A stretch of DNA of 64,000 bases from JAAYJT01 sp037445555 (GCA_037445555.1 JBBIKG010000006.1:1-64000), one strand, 5' to 3'; positions 45,970-55,869 are shown, counted from the first letter of the stretch. Program-made: numbers and translations. Notes: a model not told the origin generated them from the sequence alone.

Positions 45970-47214
45970 TTAGGTTTTAAAAAAGTAGTTGTTTTGCCTG
46001 GCGGCCTGCACCTTGCGAAAAACCCTCATAAAATTTCCTGCCCAGATTTTTTCAATATCCTTTTTTGAATATCCTCTTCTTACAAGCTCAACAGTAATGT
46101 TAGCCATCTGGCTCACATCGAAACAATCGCTCAGGCCGCCACCCCCATCAAAATCGCTGCCTATACCCACAAAATCAACCCCTATTACCTTAACTATATG
46201 ATCAAGGTGATCAATCAGATTCGAAACAGTAGCAAGTTTTTCAGGAAATTGTGTACTGATAGCCTGCCACTCGGCCCTGGCCTGTTCACGTTTATCTTCA
46301 GGTAATTGATCAAACCCTCCGTATTTTTCAGTCCATGCTTCACGGGCAGCGGTGCGTGCCGGGTTAGGTTCCGGTTCTTTCACGTAGGCGCTGAGGAGAC
46401 AAAGCTGAACAACACCGCCGTTTTTCTTTAGAGCAAGCAACATATCATCAGTAAGGTTTCGCGGGTTATTACAAACAAACCTTGCATTTGAATGAGAGGC
46501 GATGACAGGAAATTTACTAACCTGCAACACGTCAAAAAAAGCCTTGTCAGATATATGGCTTACATCTATCATCATACCCACCCGGTTCATTTCTTTCACC
46601 ACTTCTCTTCCAAACGCTGACAAACCGTTATGCTCAGGCCCCTTAGGATCGGTTGATGAGTCGCAAATATCATTATTGCGGGTGTGGGAAAGTGTAATAT
46701 AACGGGCACCCAGGTTGTAGTAGGCCTCGATAAGTGAGAGATCGCGACCTATGGCATACCCGTTTTCAACCCCAAGATAAACCGCAAGTTTTTCTGCTTT
46801 CTTTAATCGGTAAGCATCGGGGGGGCTCAGTGCAATTTCGGCCTGTTGGTGTGCTAATGCCATTGTTTTGCTAATAGTTTCAAAAATTGATTTAGCTCTG
46901 GCAGTTGCCCGCTGATTTCCCTGTTCGTTACGGTCGCCCTGGCTTACAAATACCGCAAAGAAAACCGCATCCAGACCACCTTCTTTCATTCGCGGAAAAT
47001 CAATTTTTCCTCCCCGGTTCGTAGGGTCATTTTTCAGGCGTACATCATAATTGCTCCTGCCAATCTGCAATGGGGTGTCGGAGTGACTGTCGAGTGTAAG
47101 CACTGATTTATGAATGGCTAATGCCCGATTGACCAATGAATTATCCGGTTTGGCTTTTGGCTGAAATCCGACACTCATGATGAGCAGAATTGGTAGCAGT
47201 AGTGAGTGGGTCAT
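45970..47214 (-). CDS. Membrane dipeptidase (peptidase family M19)
   Basis: A 414-residue exported zinc dipeptidase of the renal dipeptidase family. Metal-site motifs are TLDSHSDTPLQ near the N-terminus, YLGVENGYAIG, MIDVSHISDKAFFDVL, FPVIASHSNAR and DFVGIGSDFDGGGGL. A signal peptide precedes the enzyme (residues about 1-20). It would hydrolyse dipeptides, often with a D-residue or dehydro-residue, in the periplasm. It has its own predicted promoter and does not appear connected to the xylan genes. Confidence 0.93.
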   Translation of the reverse strand: MTHSLLLPILLIMSVGFQPKAKPDNSLVNRALAIHKSVLTLDSHSDTPLQIGRSNYDVRLKNDPTNRGGKIDFPRMKEGGLDAVFFAVFVSQGDRNEQGNQRATARAKSIFETISKTMALAHQQAEIALSPPDAYRLKKAEKLAVYLGVENGYAIGRDLSLIEAYYNLGARYITLSHTRNNDICDSSTDPKGPEHNGLSAFGREVVKEMNRVGMMIDVSHISDKAFFDVLQVSKFPVIASHSNARFVCNNPRNLTDDMLLALKKNGGVVQLCLLSAYVKEPEPNPARTAAREAWTEKYGGFDQLPEDKREQARAEWQAISTQFPEKLATVSNLIDHLDHIVKVIGVDFVGIGSDFDGGGGLSDCFDVSQMANITVELVRRGYSKKDIEKIWAGNFMRVFRKVQAARQNNYFFKT

Positions 47215-47254
47215 AGCTGAGTAGTATTGATGGTATAGAATAGTAGTTGCATTA

Positions 47255-47262
47255 CAAATTTA
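47255..47262 (-). promoter_or_regulatory. Predicted -7 box of the dipeptidase promoter
   Basis: On the minus strand TAAATTTG fits TAnnTTTG, 40 bases before the dipeptidase start codon. A TTG (47289-47287) lies 24 bases upstream, a little far. Confidence 0.4.
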
Positions 47263-47398
47263 GGATTTTCAATATTAAATCATTACCAATTAAGGGAAAA
47301 ATGGCGGGTATAAATTATTCTAAATGCTTTATTTTTTTTGAGATAGATCTATTAATCTGATAATGTGTCTATTGCTGGTCTGATCGAGCATATAGTAC

Positions 47399-47431
47399 TT
47401 GCCTTATTGTCTATCCGTTTTAATATCTTTG
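47399..47431 (+). promoter_or_regulatory. Predicted promoter of the PEGA lipoprotein gene
   Basis: TTG (47399-47401), 22 bases, then TATCTTTG (47424-47431) matches the Bacteroidetes consensus. Transcription near 47436 supports the ATG at 47470 over any start further upstream. Confidence 0.5.
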
Positions 47432-47469
47432 CCTTCGCCATTAAAATCAGTATAATAAACCAAAGCATC

Positions 47470-48633
47470 ATGGGTTCACGGCGCAGTCTTTTGTGTGTTT
47501 CATCACGCATTAAGCACCTGGCAATGGTTTTCAGCCTGCTGTTGTGGCCATTACTTATCTGCTGCCAGCCTACGGCCAAATCTGATTCAGTTATATCTGA
47601 TGGAAAGAAAACATTGATTCTGAAAACATCGCCCCAAGGAGCCGAAATTTACCTTGACGGAAAATTTCTTGGTCTATCGCCCGCTATATTTCAGATTCAA
47701 CCCGGAACCCACAAGATTCGTTTGGTATTAGAAGGCTTTGCAAATGAAGAACATCTTGTGATAAATGAAGCGGCGGGTTGCAACCAGGAAGAAAAACATT
47801 TTTTGTTGAAAAAGCTATTCCCATTAACTATCCGAAGCGAAAAAAGGAATTTATTGATTGAGGTAAGGGGTTTGGGCGACCTGGCAAACGTACTCGCAGA
47901 TTCAGGAGCCTTCACACCGGGTCAATTACTTTTGCCACATGGCCAGTATCAGATAACTCTATCTAATAATCACCGTGTACACTATAGGGGCAGGTTGGCA
48001 CATCAGGCAGACAGAAAGCCTGTCGTCAGGTTACCCAGCTACTCCATGATGTCATACAGGTTGGCCTCGATAGCGTACGATGGAGCAGGTATAGGAGAAA
48101 TTTCTTTGGGCCAGGTTGAAATCCTGCCCTGGAGTGGTATTACCACGTCGATACTCAATATTCAATATCATGAGTTTGACATCAAAATGCATGATGGCTT
48201 TTTTTATCAAGCTAAAGCCCTGATGCCATCTGTTTTATTGCTTAATCTCGATTGGAGAATGGGCGGGTCAGTAATCAGGCAACTTGATATAAATGCGCTG
48301 GGCCAGTTCAGATGGGTCCCTGGTTTAAAGACCTTCTCTAAGCATATTGATGGTTATGACGATGTATCATTATTCAATTACTTTTTAGGTGCTGAAGTTT
48401 CCACCCGTTTACCCTATTTCAACATTTTCGCCAGAGCGGGGCACCAGGTGTATGATGGTGATGTTAATTTCTGGGATCCGGTTACGAAAAAATACGTAGA
48501 AGACAAAAACTTTATTTCGGTCAACAAATTACTCATGGTCGGCATAAGCCTCCATGGGCCGGTCAGAAGTTCAAACCACCTGTTGCGTATCTGGAAAAAG
48601 CCCCTGCTCAATCAGTTTCGGGATATTTTCTAA
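47470..48633 (+). CDS. PEGA-domain lipoprotein of unknown function
   Basis: A 387-residue protein with a lipoprotein signal (LLLWPLLICCQPT). Residues about 45-115 are a PEGA domain: LILKTSPQGAEIYLDGKFLG, then GLSPAIFQIQPGTHKIRL, a small beta fold found in surface proteins. The rest (about 130-387) has no family I recognise; its alternating aromatic and polar segments could form a beta-barrel or beta-sandwich. The start at 47470 is favoured by the promoter at 47399-47431 and because the signal then lies near the N-terminus. It stands alone between divergent and convergent genes. Confidence 0.78.
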   Translation: MGSRRSLLCVSSRIKHLAMVFSLLLWPLLICCQPTAKSDSVISDGKKTLILKTSPQGAEIYLDGKFLGLSPAIFQIQPGTHKIRLVLEGFANEEHLVINEAAGCNQEEKHFLLKKLFPLTIRSEKRNLLIEVRGLGDLANVLADSGAFTPGQLLLPHGQYQITLSNNHRVHYRGRLAHQADRKPVVRLPSYSMMSYRLASIAYDGAGIGEISLGQVEILPWSGITTSILNIQYHEFDIKMHDGFFYQAKALMPSVLLLNLDWRMGGSVIRQLDINALGQFRWVPGLKTFSKHIDGYDDVSLFNYFLGAEVSTRLPYFNIFARAGHQVYDGDVNFWDPVTKKYVEDKNFISVNKLLMVGISLHGPVRSSNHLLRIWKKPLLNQFRDIF

Positions 48634-48726
48634 GGTCTATCCCACCTGCTCTTTCAAGTTCCTTATGCAGACCAGACCATTCGGGTGTCAAGGCAATTTC
48701 AAAAAAGCCACAGCCTTAAACTTTGA

Positions 48727-49899
48727 TTATGTCATCTTCCTCGTAGCAATTACTAAGAAGTAAACAATCACCACCACGGTAACTGCGGCCGTGGTGAGAA
48801 AGGCAGCCGTTGGGCCGAAGACAAACCAAATAGCACCTGCCAGAGAACTGGCTATCATTGTACAGATACTTTGAAACGCAGTAAAAGTTCCTATGGCGGT
48901 GGCGGTGTCTTTTTTTTCGATGACCATTGAAATCCACGCCTTTGAAATGCCCTCTGTCGATGCTGCATAGATCCCGTATATAAAGAAAAGAATCAGGTAA
49001 AACCAAAGGCCATTTCCAAGTGCCATGCCTGTATAGACAAAAGCAAACAATATCAGGCCCAGAATAAAAACAACCTTCAATCCAATTCTATCGGCCAAGG
49101 CGCCCATCGGAAACGAAAACAGCGCATAAATCAGGTTATAAAAAATATAGACCCCTATCACTGTGGAGTCACCCAACCCCGCCTCTTTGATTTTGAGCAG
49201 TAGAAAAACATCGCTGCTGTTGAATAGTGTGAAAAGAAGCAAGCCTAACACAATTCTTTTATATGCAGTTGGACTCTGCTTCCAGTACCTTAAAAATGAA
49301 AAGAAAGAAACTTTTTTTAATGAGAAAGATACCTGCAATCTCTTTTCTTTAAGAAGACCTGAAACAGCAATAGCCAATATCCCAGGGGCAAAGGCTATGA
49401 AGAAAAGGGAACGGTAGTCCTCGGGTCGAAAATGAAGATACAGGAGTGCCAGAGATGGGCCGAGAACTGCTCCCAAAGTATCGAATGAACGGTGAAAACC
49501 AAATACTTTGGCTTTGTTGCCCTGACTTGATACATCAGAGAGCATAGCATCACGTGCGCCGGTGCGTATACCTTTCCCCACTCTCTCGGCTGTGCGTGAA
49601 AAAAATATCCACCATGGGCAGGTAAACAAGCCAAGCATAGGCTTGGCCATCGCACTGAGGGCATACCCGGCTTGTATAAACGGAACGCGCCTTGCCGATA
49701 AGTCGCTCAATTTCCCGAAATAGCCTTTGCTAAGGCCGGCTGTAGCTTCGGTCAGCCCTTCAAGAATTCCGATCAACAGGATCGAAAACCCGATTTGCCT
49801 GAGATATATCGGCATCACGGGATATAGCATCTCACTGGCAACATCGGTAAGCAGGCTTACTATGGACAAGATCCAAACCGTGCGGGTGATGTATCGCAT
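48727..49899 (-). CDS. MFS transporter
   Basis: A 390-residue protein with 11-12 predicted membrane segments and major-facilitator signatures: GYFGKLSDLSARRVPFI after segment 2 and GALADRIGLKVVF after segment 8. RTAERVGKGIRTGARDAM in the fifth-segment region recurs in a group of MFS proteins of unknown substrate, often annotated as drug or sugar efflux. No substrate can be assigned. It is encoded alone and convergent with the PEGA gene. Confidence 0.85.
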   Translation of the reverse strand: MRYITRTVWILSIVSLLTDVASEMLYPVMPIYLRQIGFSILLIGILEGLTEATAGLSKGYFGKLSDLSARRVPFIQAGYALSAMAKPMLGLFTCPWWIFFSRTAERVGKGIRTGARDAMLSDVSSQGNKAKVFGFHRSFDTLGAVLGPSLALLYLHFRPEDYRSLFFIAFAPGILAIAVSGLLKEKRLQVSFSLKKVSFFSFLRYWKQSPTAYKRIVLGLLLFTLFNSSDVFLLLKIKEAGLGDSTVIGVYIFYNLIYALFSFPMGALADRIGLKVVFILGLILFAFVYTGMALGNGLWFYLILFFIYGIYAASTEGISKAWISMVIEKKDTATAIGTFTAFQSICTMIASSLAGAIWFVFGPTAAFLTTAAVTVVVIVYFLVIATRKMT

Positions 49900-50091
49900 T
49901 TATTGGCAAATTGGCAATATAAATGTAGTTTGTTTTAAAATACAGATGCTTGGCCAAATCTAAGATTTGAACCGGATGACCGAATTCAGCATCCGTTTCA
50001 TTCTTGGCATTAAAAAATGGCAGTGAAAGTCAATTTGAGTACATTAACTTTTTTTAACAAGCCTGTAAACCTGGAAGCTGTAGCCATAAGT

Positions 50092-50099
50092 TATTTTTG
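50092..50099 (+). promoter_or_regulatory. Predicted -7 box of the bat operon promoter
   Basis: TATTTTTG fits TAnnTTTG and ends 17 bases before the moxR start codon. No TTG at the usual distance upstream was seen, so this is a partial match. Confidence 0.35.
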
Positions 50100-50116
50100 C
50101 GAAAAAATCATTTGTT

Positions 50117-51109
50117 ATGTCAGACATTGATATTAAAGAACTAAACGAGAAAATTAAGCAAGAAAGCGCCATTGTTGAGTTGATCAATATGGAGATGCAG
50201 AAGGTGATTGTCGGCCAAAAACATATGACCGAACGCCTGCTAATTGGTTTGTTATCCAATGGCCATATATTGCTCGAGGGTGTTCCGGGATTAGCGAAAA
50301 CACTGGCCATCACTTCACTGGCCAATACCATCAATGCCAAATTCAGCCGCATCCAGTTCACTCCCGATCTCCTGCCAGCCGACCTCATCGGCACAATGAT
50401 CTATAGTCAGAAAAAGGAAGAGTTTGTGGTGCGAAAGGGCCCTTTATTCGCCAATTTCATCCTTGCCGACGAGATAAACAGGGCGCCTGCAAAAGTGCAA
50501 AGTGCACTGCTCGAGGCCATGCAGGAACGGCAGGTAACCATTGGCGGCCACACGTATCCACTGGATGAGCCTTTTTTGGTGCTTGCCACTCAAAACCCGA
50601 TCGAACAGGAGGGAACCTATCCGCTTCCCGAAGCACAAGTTGACAGATTTATGCTGAAGGTAGTGATCACCTACCCGACCAAGGAAGAAGAAAAGAGCAT
50701 ACTGCGTCAGCGAATTACCAACCAGTTACCAACGAATAAAACAGTACTAACCCCTGCCGATATACTCAGAGCCCGCTTGCTTGTCAGGGAGGTATATCTT
50801 GACGAAAAAATAGAAAACTATATTGCCGACATAGTCTTTGCCACGCGTTATCCATCTGAATACAAACTTGGTAAATATTCGCTTATGATAAGCTACGGTG
50901 CCTCGCCAAGGGCAAGCATTTTTTTGGCACTGGCATCAAAAGCATTTGCGTTTATCAAACGGCGGGGATATGTTATTCCGGAGGATGTTCGAAGTGTAGC
51001 TCATGATGTGTTGCGTCATCGTATAGGCCTTACTTACGAAGCCGAAGCCGAAAATATTAAGACCACCGACATTATAAATGATGTGTTGAATACAATAGAG
51101 GTTCCCTGA
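50117..51109 (+). CDS. MoxR-family AAA+ ATPase of the bat operon
   Basis: A 330-residue AAA+ ATPase with Walker A GVPGLAKT (residues 55-62), Walker B LADEINRAP (D117, E118) and the sensor ATQNPIEQEGTYPLPEAQVD. MoxR proteins are chaperone-like and work with von Willebrand-type proteins such as those encoded downstream. It is the first gene of a seven-gene set on the plus strand, 9 bases before the DUF58 gene. Confidence 0.95.
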   Translation: MSDIDIKELNEKIKQESAIVELINMEMQKVIVGQKHMTERLLIGLLSNGHILLEGVPGLAKTLAITSLANTINAKFSRIQFTPDLLPADLIGTMIYSQKKEEFVVRKGPLFANFILADEINRAPAKVQSALLEAMQERQVTIGGHTYPLDEPFLVLATQNPIEQEGTYPLPEAQVDRFMLKVVITYPTKEEEKSILRQRITNQLPTNKTVLTPADILRARLLVREVYLDEKIENYIADIVFATRYPSEYKLGKYSLMISYGASPRASIFLALASKAFAFIKRRGYVIPEDVRSVAHDVLRHRIGLTYEAEAENIKTTDIINDVLNTIEVP

Positions 51110-51118
51110 TAGTCAGCC

Positions 51119-52000
51119 ATGCAACTCGAGACCACCGATATAATCAAAAGGGTCAGGCAAATCGAAATCAAGACTCGTGGACTGAGCAGGCAAATCTTCT
51201 CTGGTCAGTATCACAGTGCTTTCAAGGGAAAGGGTATGGCCTTCAGCGAAGTGCGCGAGTACCAGTATGGTGATGATATACGATCAATTGACTGGAACGT
51301 TACTGCCAGATTTAATCATCCCTTCATTAAAATTTTTGATGAAGAGCGTGAGTTGACCGTAATGCTTCTTATCGATATGAGTGGATCGAATGAATTCGGA
51401 ACCGTTGGCAGATTCAAAGAAGAGCTGATGACTGAAATAGCAGCAGTACTGGCTTTTTCCGCAATTCAGAACAACGATAAGGTTGGAGTTATTTTTTTCA
51501 GCGACCGGATCGAAAAGTTCATCCCTCCCAAGAAAGGAACCACACATATTCTTCGCATCATTCGTGAATTGATAGATTTCAAACCGCAAAGCCAGAAAAC
51601 AAATATTACCGAGGCATTAAAGTTTTTAAATAATGCGCTCAAAAAAAGGTCTATCGCTTTTCTGCTTTCCGACTTTTTAGACACCAATTTCGAGGAAGCT
51701 TTACGCATTTCGGCCCGAAAGCACGATCTGGTAGCTTTGCGCATATACGACCAGCGTGAAAAAGAACTGCCTGATATCGGGATGGCTTATCTTGTGAGTA
51801 AAGAAACTGGCAATCCACTGTGGGTGGACACATCTTCACGAAAAGTTCGTGAAGATTATCAAACCTGGTGGCAAAATAACGAAATACAGACGGTTACCAT
51901 TTTTAAAAAAGCCGGAGTAGATGCCGCTCATATCAGTACAAATCAGGACTATGTTAAAGCAATCACCTATTTGTTCAAGACCAGGGAGATGAGGCGATAA
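51119..52000 (+). CDS. DUF58 domain protein of the bat operon
   Basis: A 293-residue cytoplasmic protein. The centre is the DUF58 signature (GMAFSEVREYQYGDDIRSID then WNVTARFNHPFIKIFDEE). Within a von Willebrand-like fold the metal-site sequence is LLIDMSGSNEFG. DUF58 proteins accompany MoxR ATPases almost everywhere; the exact function is unknown. The next gene follows by 18 bases. Confidence 0.93.
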   Translation: MQLETTDIIKRVRQIEIKTRGLSRQIFSGQYHSAFKGKGMAFSEVREYQYGDDIRSIDWNVTARFNHPFIKIFDEERELTVMLLIDMSGSNEFGTVGRFKEELMTEIAAVLAFSAIQNNDKVGVIFFSDRIEKFIPPKKGTTHILRIIRELIDFKPQSQKTNITEALKFLNNALKKRSIAFLLSDFLDTNFEEALRISARKHDLVALRIYDQREKELPDIGMAYLVSKETGNPLWVDTSSRKVREDYQTWWQNNEIQTVTIFKKAGVDAAHISTNQDYVKAITYLFKTREMRR

Positions 52001-52018
52001 AGTTATTGCGAGGTAGAT

Positions 52019-53032
52019 ATGGTGCACAAAATCAATAATTTTTTACGCAAGTTTGTTCTGACCTTTTGTTTTCTGACAGGAGGGGCAGTGATTCTGGCTC
52101 AAAGCCCTGTGGCTACCTTATCGGCTGAAACAGATACGCTATCACTCGGTGCGCAGACTACTCTCACTTTAAAAGTTGAAGCCGCTTCCGGGAGCAGGAT
52201 TACTCTTCCTGTATTTGCTGACACACTCACTCGAAGCATTGAGATAATCAGCCAGTCCGAAACCGATTCGAGTCTACACAAAAGTCAGGGAATTGTGACT
52301 TTCATTAAAACTTTTGTAATTACATCATTCGATACGGGTTTTCAGATTGTACCGCCTATCATTATCAGCGCTGCTAAACCCCGCCAATTTGCCATAGAAA
52401 GGATAGAAAGCAATCCATTACTTCTATATGTTAAGGGCGTTTCTATCGATTCGGATAAAGATATTATGGATATCAAAGCCCCGTTAAAAGCTCCGCCCAC
52501 ACTGGGCGAGGTCTTGTCATGGGTTATTCCTATTCTGGTGCTTGTAGCCATCGCCATTGGGCTTTGGTACCGTTTCAAAGGCAGAAAACGACCTGTACCT
52601 GTATCTATACTTCCACAGAAGCCCAAAATACCACCTCACCAGAGGGCACTTGAAGATCTGCAGGTTCTGCAAGCAAAACAGTTATGGGAAAAAGGCTTCA
52701 TAAAAGAATATCACAGCGAACTGACTGAAATAGTGCGCAGATATATTGAAGACAGGTTTGGATTCCTCGCCCTCGAGATGACTTCAGGCGAAATCATGCT
52801 GAATCTGGCTCATGAGGCAGTTCCAACCATCTCTTACCGAAACATGGACGACTTGTTAGCCCGTGCCGACCTGGTGAAATTTGCCAAGAGTCAGCCACTG
52901 CCTGATGAGCACGAGCGGAGCATGCTTCAGGCAGGCCAGTTCGTTAAAGATACCATACCCGCGCCCATAGCCCCGGCAGAAAAGGAACAGCCTGCGATAA
53001 ATGAACAGGCAGGAAAGGAGGAACATAGATGA
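52019..53032 (+). CDS. Membrane protein of the bat operon (DUF4381-like)
   Basis: A 337-residue protein: signal peptide (to about LAQS), an extracytoplasmic beta domain with BatD-like repeats (about 30-150), one membrane helix (about 162-182, VLSWVIPILVLVAIAIGLWY), and a cytoplasmic part rich in charged residues (KIPPHQRALEDLQVLQ, IVRRYIEDRFGFLALEMTSG). The cytoplasmic helix set is like that in the C-terminal part of BatD and DUF4381 proteins. Its stop overlaps the batA start (ATGA). Specific role unknown; its position suggests it links the ATPase/DUF58 pair to the membrane complex. Confidence 0.82.
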   Translation: MVHKINNFLRKFVLTFCFLTGGAVILAQSPVATLSAETDTLSLGAQTTLTLKVEAASGSRITLPVFADTLTRSIEIISQSETDSSLHKSQGIVTFIKTFVITSFDTGFQIVPPIIISAAKPRQFAIERIESNPLLLYVKGVSIDSDKDIMDIKAPLKAPPTLGEVLSWVIPILVLVAIAIGLWYRFKGRKRPVPVSILPQKPKIPPHQRALEDLQVLQAKQLWEKGFIKEYHSELTEIVRRYIEDRFGFLALEMTSGEIMLNLAHEAVPTISYRNMDDLLARADLVKFAKSQPLPDEHERSMLQAGQFVKDTIPAPIAPAEKEQPAINEQAGKEEHR

Positions 53033-54039
53033 GATCGCTGTTGACCGGCTTTGACCAAATCGTTTTCGCCAATCCTGAGTATTTTTATTTACTTCTTTTA
53101 ATACCGATACTGGTAGTCTGGTACTTGCTCTCAAGAGGGAAAATACATCCTACCTTACAGGTCAGCACTACGGCTCCCTTTGGTGCTCCCCCCCGTTGGA
53201 GGCTACTCCTTTATCATAGCCTATTTGCATTGCGTTTGCTGGCCCTGACTATGATCATACTGGCATTGGCCCGACCTCAATCAAGCTTCAGGCGTAGGGA
53301 TACCACCATCGAGGGTGTCGAAATTATGCTTGCGCTTGATATCTCGGGCAGTATGCTTGCCGAAGATTTCAAGCCTAACCGTATCGAGGCAGCCAAGGAG
53401 ATCGGCATTGATTTTATCAAAGGCAGAATCAACGATCGAATTGGGCTTGTGGCATTCAGTGGTGAGAGTTACACTCAGTGCCCGCTTACCACTGATCACC
53501 CGGTACTCATTAATCTATTCAGGCAAATAAAAAGCGGACTGATCACAGACGGAACGGCTATCGGCGACGGACTGGCCACTGCGGTAAATCGATTGCGCGA
53601 AAGCCAGGCCGTGAGCAAGGTCATCATTCTTCTCACAGATGGCGTTAACAATATGGGGTCCGTTGACCCGCTGACGGCAGCCGAAATGGCTAAACTTTAC
53701 GGTATTCGTATCTACACCATCGGTATCGGAACTATTGGCATGGCTCCCTATCCGGTGCAAACTATCTTTGGTGTGCGTTATCAACAAGTTGAAGTCAAGA
53801 TAGATGAACCACTCCTGTCGAAAATCGCATCCATGACAGACGGTAAATACTTCCGTGCCACAAATAATGAAAAACTCAAGGCTATTTATGCTGAGATAGA
53901 TGCTCTGGAGCGCTCAAAACTCGATGTGAAGGAATACAGCCGGAAGGTGGATGAGTATAGGTGGCTGGCATTCATGGCGCTCGCTCTGATCTTTGCTGAA
54001 GTGGGGTTACGCTTTTTGTTTTTTCGAAATATTCCATAA
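53029..54039 (+). CDS. batA: BatA, von Willebrand factor A-domain membrane protein
   Basis: A 336-residue protein with two N-terminal membrane helices (about 18-34 and 62-80), a von Willebrand A domain facing the periplasm, and a C-terminal helix (about 315-333). The metal-ion site DxSxS is intact in LALDISGSML (D104, S106, S108), with the threonine in LITDGTAIGDGLAT and aspartate in ILLTDGVNNMG. Bat proteins were named for aerotolerance in Bacteroides fragilis; how they act is not settled. The gene overlaps the one before by four bases. Confidence 0.92.
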   Translation: MRSLLTGFDQIVFANPEYFYLLLLIPILVVWYLLSRGKIHPTLQVSTTAPFGAPPRWRLLLYHSLFALRLLALTMIILALARPQSSFRRRDTTIEGVEIMLALDISGSMLAEDFKPNRIEAAKEIGIDFIKGRINDRIGLVAFSGESYTQCPLTTDHPVLINLFRQIKSGLITDGTAIGDGLATAVNRLRESQAVSKVIILLTDGVNNMGSVDPLTAAEMAKLYGIRIYTIGIGTIGMAPYPVQTIFGVRYQQVEVKIDEPLLSKIASMTDGKYFRATNNEKLKAIYAEIDALERSKLDVKEYSRKVDEYRWLAFMALALIFAEVGLRFLFFRNIP

Positions 54040-54053
54040 TCAGTAATATTAAG

Positions 54054-55757
54054 ATGCTTAGGTTTCAGCATATTGCAGATTTAAATTTCCTGTGGGTCCT
54101 GCCTATAATTGTTGTATTGTTTTTATTCCTTAAATACCGGAAAAACAGATCACTTAGGCAATTAGGGGACAAACACCTTATATCCAGGCTAATGCCGCAG
54201 TCCTCAAACCGCAAATTATGGTTTAAACTCTCCTTAATCCTTCTAGCCATCACTGCTTTGGTGATAGGATTGGCCAATCCACAGGTTGGTTCGAAACTCG
54301 AAAAGGTTGAGAAAAAAGGCATTGATATTATGATAGCTGTTGATGTGTCGAACAGCATGCTGGCTGAAGATGTAAAGCCAAACCGGCTCGAGCGATCCTT
54401 ACAGCATCTGAACAGGTTTGTCGATAAGCTCGAGAATGACCGCCTGGGATTAGTGCTCTTTGCAGGAAAGGCAATCCCATTTTTGCCGATGACGCATGAT
54501 TATGCCGCGGCTAAAATGTTTGTTTCCAATATCAAGTCCGATCTCGTTGCCACTCAAGGTACCTCAATTGCTGATGCCATCGATCTCTGCGTACGCTCCT
54601 TCCAGGAAGGTGACTATGGCAAAGCTATCATTATAATTACAGATGGCGAAGATCACGAAGGGAGCGTTAATGAGCTGGTTAAGACTGCGGTTGAGAAAGG
54701 TATAACCATTTACACAATTGGTGTGGGCTCGCCGCAAGGCGCTCCGATTCCCCACTACGAAGGTAAAATACAGGTCGGCTTCAAAAAATCAAGGGATGGA
54801 CAAACCGTAATTTCAAAACTCAACGAATCTATGCTAATGCAGATTGCTGCGGATGGAAAAGGGATATTCGTGCGCACCACCAATAACCAATCAGGACTAC
54901 AACGTATTCAGGAGGAGTTGCAAAAGATGAAGAAAACCGGTTTTGAAACTCAGCAATTTGCTGAATATGACAGCAGGTATTATTATTTCTTGTTATTAGC
55001 CTTACTGCTTCTTATTGTTGAACTGATAACCAGCGAGCGGAGAAGTAAATTTTTTACAAGACTGTTAAAATGGGTTCCAGTCGTGGTGTTAGCACTTATT
55101 CCAGGAATGCTGTCTGCCCAGAGCGAATCTGCATCCATCCGGAAAGGAAATCGCCAGTATGAAGACAAGAAGTTTAAAGAGGCTGAAATCGAATACCGGA
55201 AAGCCCTTGAAAAAAAACCTCAATCCCACAGGGGTAGTTTCAACCTCGGTAATACAGAATACAGGCAGGATAAATTTGATGAGGCAGCTGATAATTTCCT
55301 TCGTTCGGCTTCAGGAAACCCAAATAAGTCAGTTGCTGCAAAAGCATACCATAACATGGGAAACGCCTTACTGAAAGCCCAAAAACTTGAAGAAAGCATT
55401 AACGCCTATAAACATGCGCTTCGTCTGAATCCACAAGATGAAGACACCCGTTATAACCTGGCCTATGCAATGCGTTACCTCCAACAACAGCAAAACCAGC
55501 AACAAAGCAATAATCAGGATAATAAGAAGGACGAAAAACAGGACGAGAAAAATCAGCAGAATCAGCAACAAAATGACCAGAAGGAGCAAAATCCGAAAGC
55601 GCAGCAGCAAAAGGAACAGCAGCAACAAAGGCAGCTTTCAAAACAGGAAGCCGAACGTATGCTGCAGGCTCTGAAAGAGCAGGAACAAAAAACCCTTGAC
55701 AAAGTGCAGCAAAAACAGGTGGCGGTTTCAAAAATAGCCATCGAAAAGGATTGGTGA
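54054..55757 (+). CDS. batB: BatB-BatC fusion: von Willebrand A domain plus TPR and Q-rich tail
   Basis: A 567-residue protein. Residues 1-335 match BatB: two N-terminal membrane helices, an intact metal site in IAVDVSNSML (D97, S99, S101), TDGEDHEGS, and a closing membrane helix. Without a stop the frame continues into a BatC-like part: a further hydrophobic helix that looks like a former signal peptide (about 338-356, ending PGMLSAQS), TPR repeats (about 357-475, RGSFNLGNTEYRQDKFDEAA and NPQDEDTRYNLAYAM) and a tail rich in Q, N, K and E. BatB and BatC are usually separate genes. The helix between them should place both functional parts on the periplasmic side. Confidence 0.9.
   Translation: MLRFQHIADLNFLWVLPIIVVLFLFLKYRKNRSLRQLGDKHLISRLMPQSSNRKLWFKLSLILLAITALVIGLANPQVGSKLEKVEKKGIDIMIAVDVSNSMLAEDVKPNRLERSLQHLNRFVDKLENDRLGLVLFAGKAIPFLPMTHDYAAAKMFVSNIKSDLVATQGTSIADAIDLCVRSFQEGDYGKAIIIITDGEDHEGSVNELVKTAVEKGITIYTIGVGSPQGAPIPHYEGKIQVGFKKSRDGQTVISKLNESMLMQIAADGKGIFVRTTNNQSGLQRIQEELQKMKKTGFETQQFAEYDSRYYYFLLLALLLLIVELITSERRSKFFTRLLKWVPVVVLALIPGMLSAQSESASIRKGNRQYEDKKFKEAEIEYRKALEKKPQSHRGSFNLGNTEYRQDKFDEAADNFLRSASGNPNKSVAAKAYHNMGNALLKAQKLEESINAYKHALRLNPQDEDTRYNLAYAMRYLQQQQNQQQSNNQDNKKDEKQDEKNQQNQQQNDQKEQNPKAQQQKEQQQQRQLSKQEAERMLQALKEQEQKTLDKVQQKQVAVSKIAIEKDW
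55480..55660 (+). repeat. Low-complexity CAG/CAA/AAT-rich coding segment
   Basis: The tail of the BatB-BatC protein is encoded by an A-rich stretch of glutamine, asparagine, lysine and glutamate codons (CAACAACAGCAAAACCAGCA and similar). It is irregular rather than a perfect tandem repeat. On the opposite strand it produces artificial leucine-rich frames. Confidence 0.75.
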
Positions 55758-55869
55758 TAATTAATACATCCGTGTCTAAATGAGCATTTTCCATTAATAT
55801 TGCGTCGGCAATGAGTCATTATAGAAACCATACTAAAGTATCACCGGCATAGTTATATAGGTAGTAGTT

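Noticed and set aside
55368..55794. Leucine- and valine-rich open frames on the minus strand
   Set aside because: They are antisense images of the Q/N/K/E-rich tail of the BatB-BatC protein.
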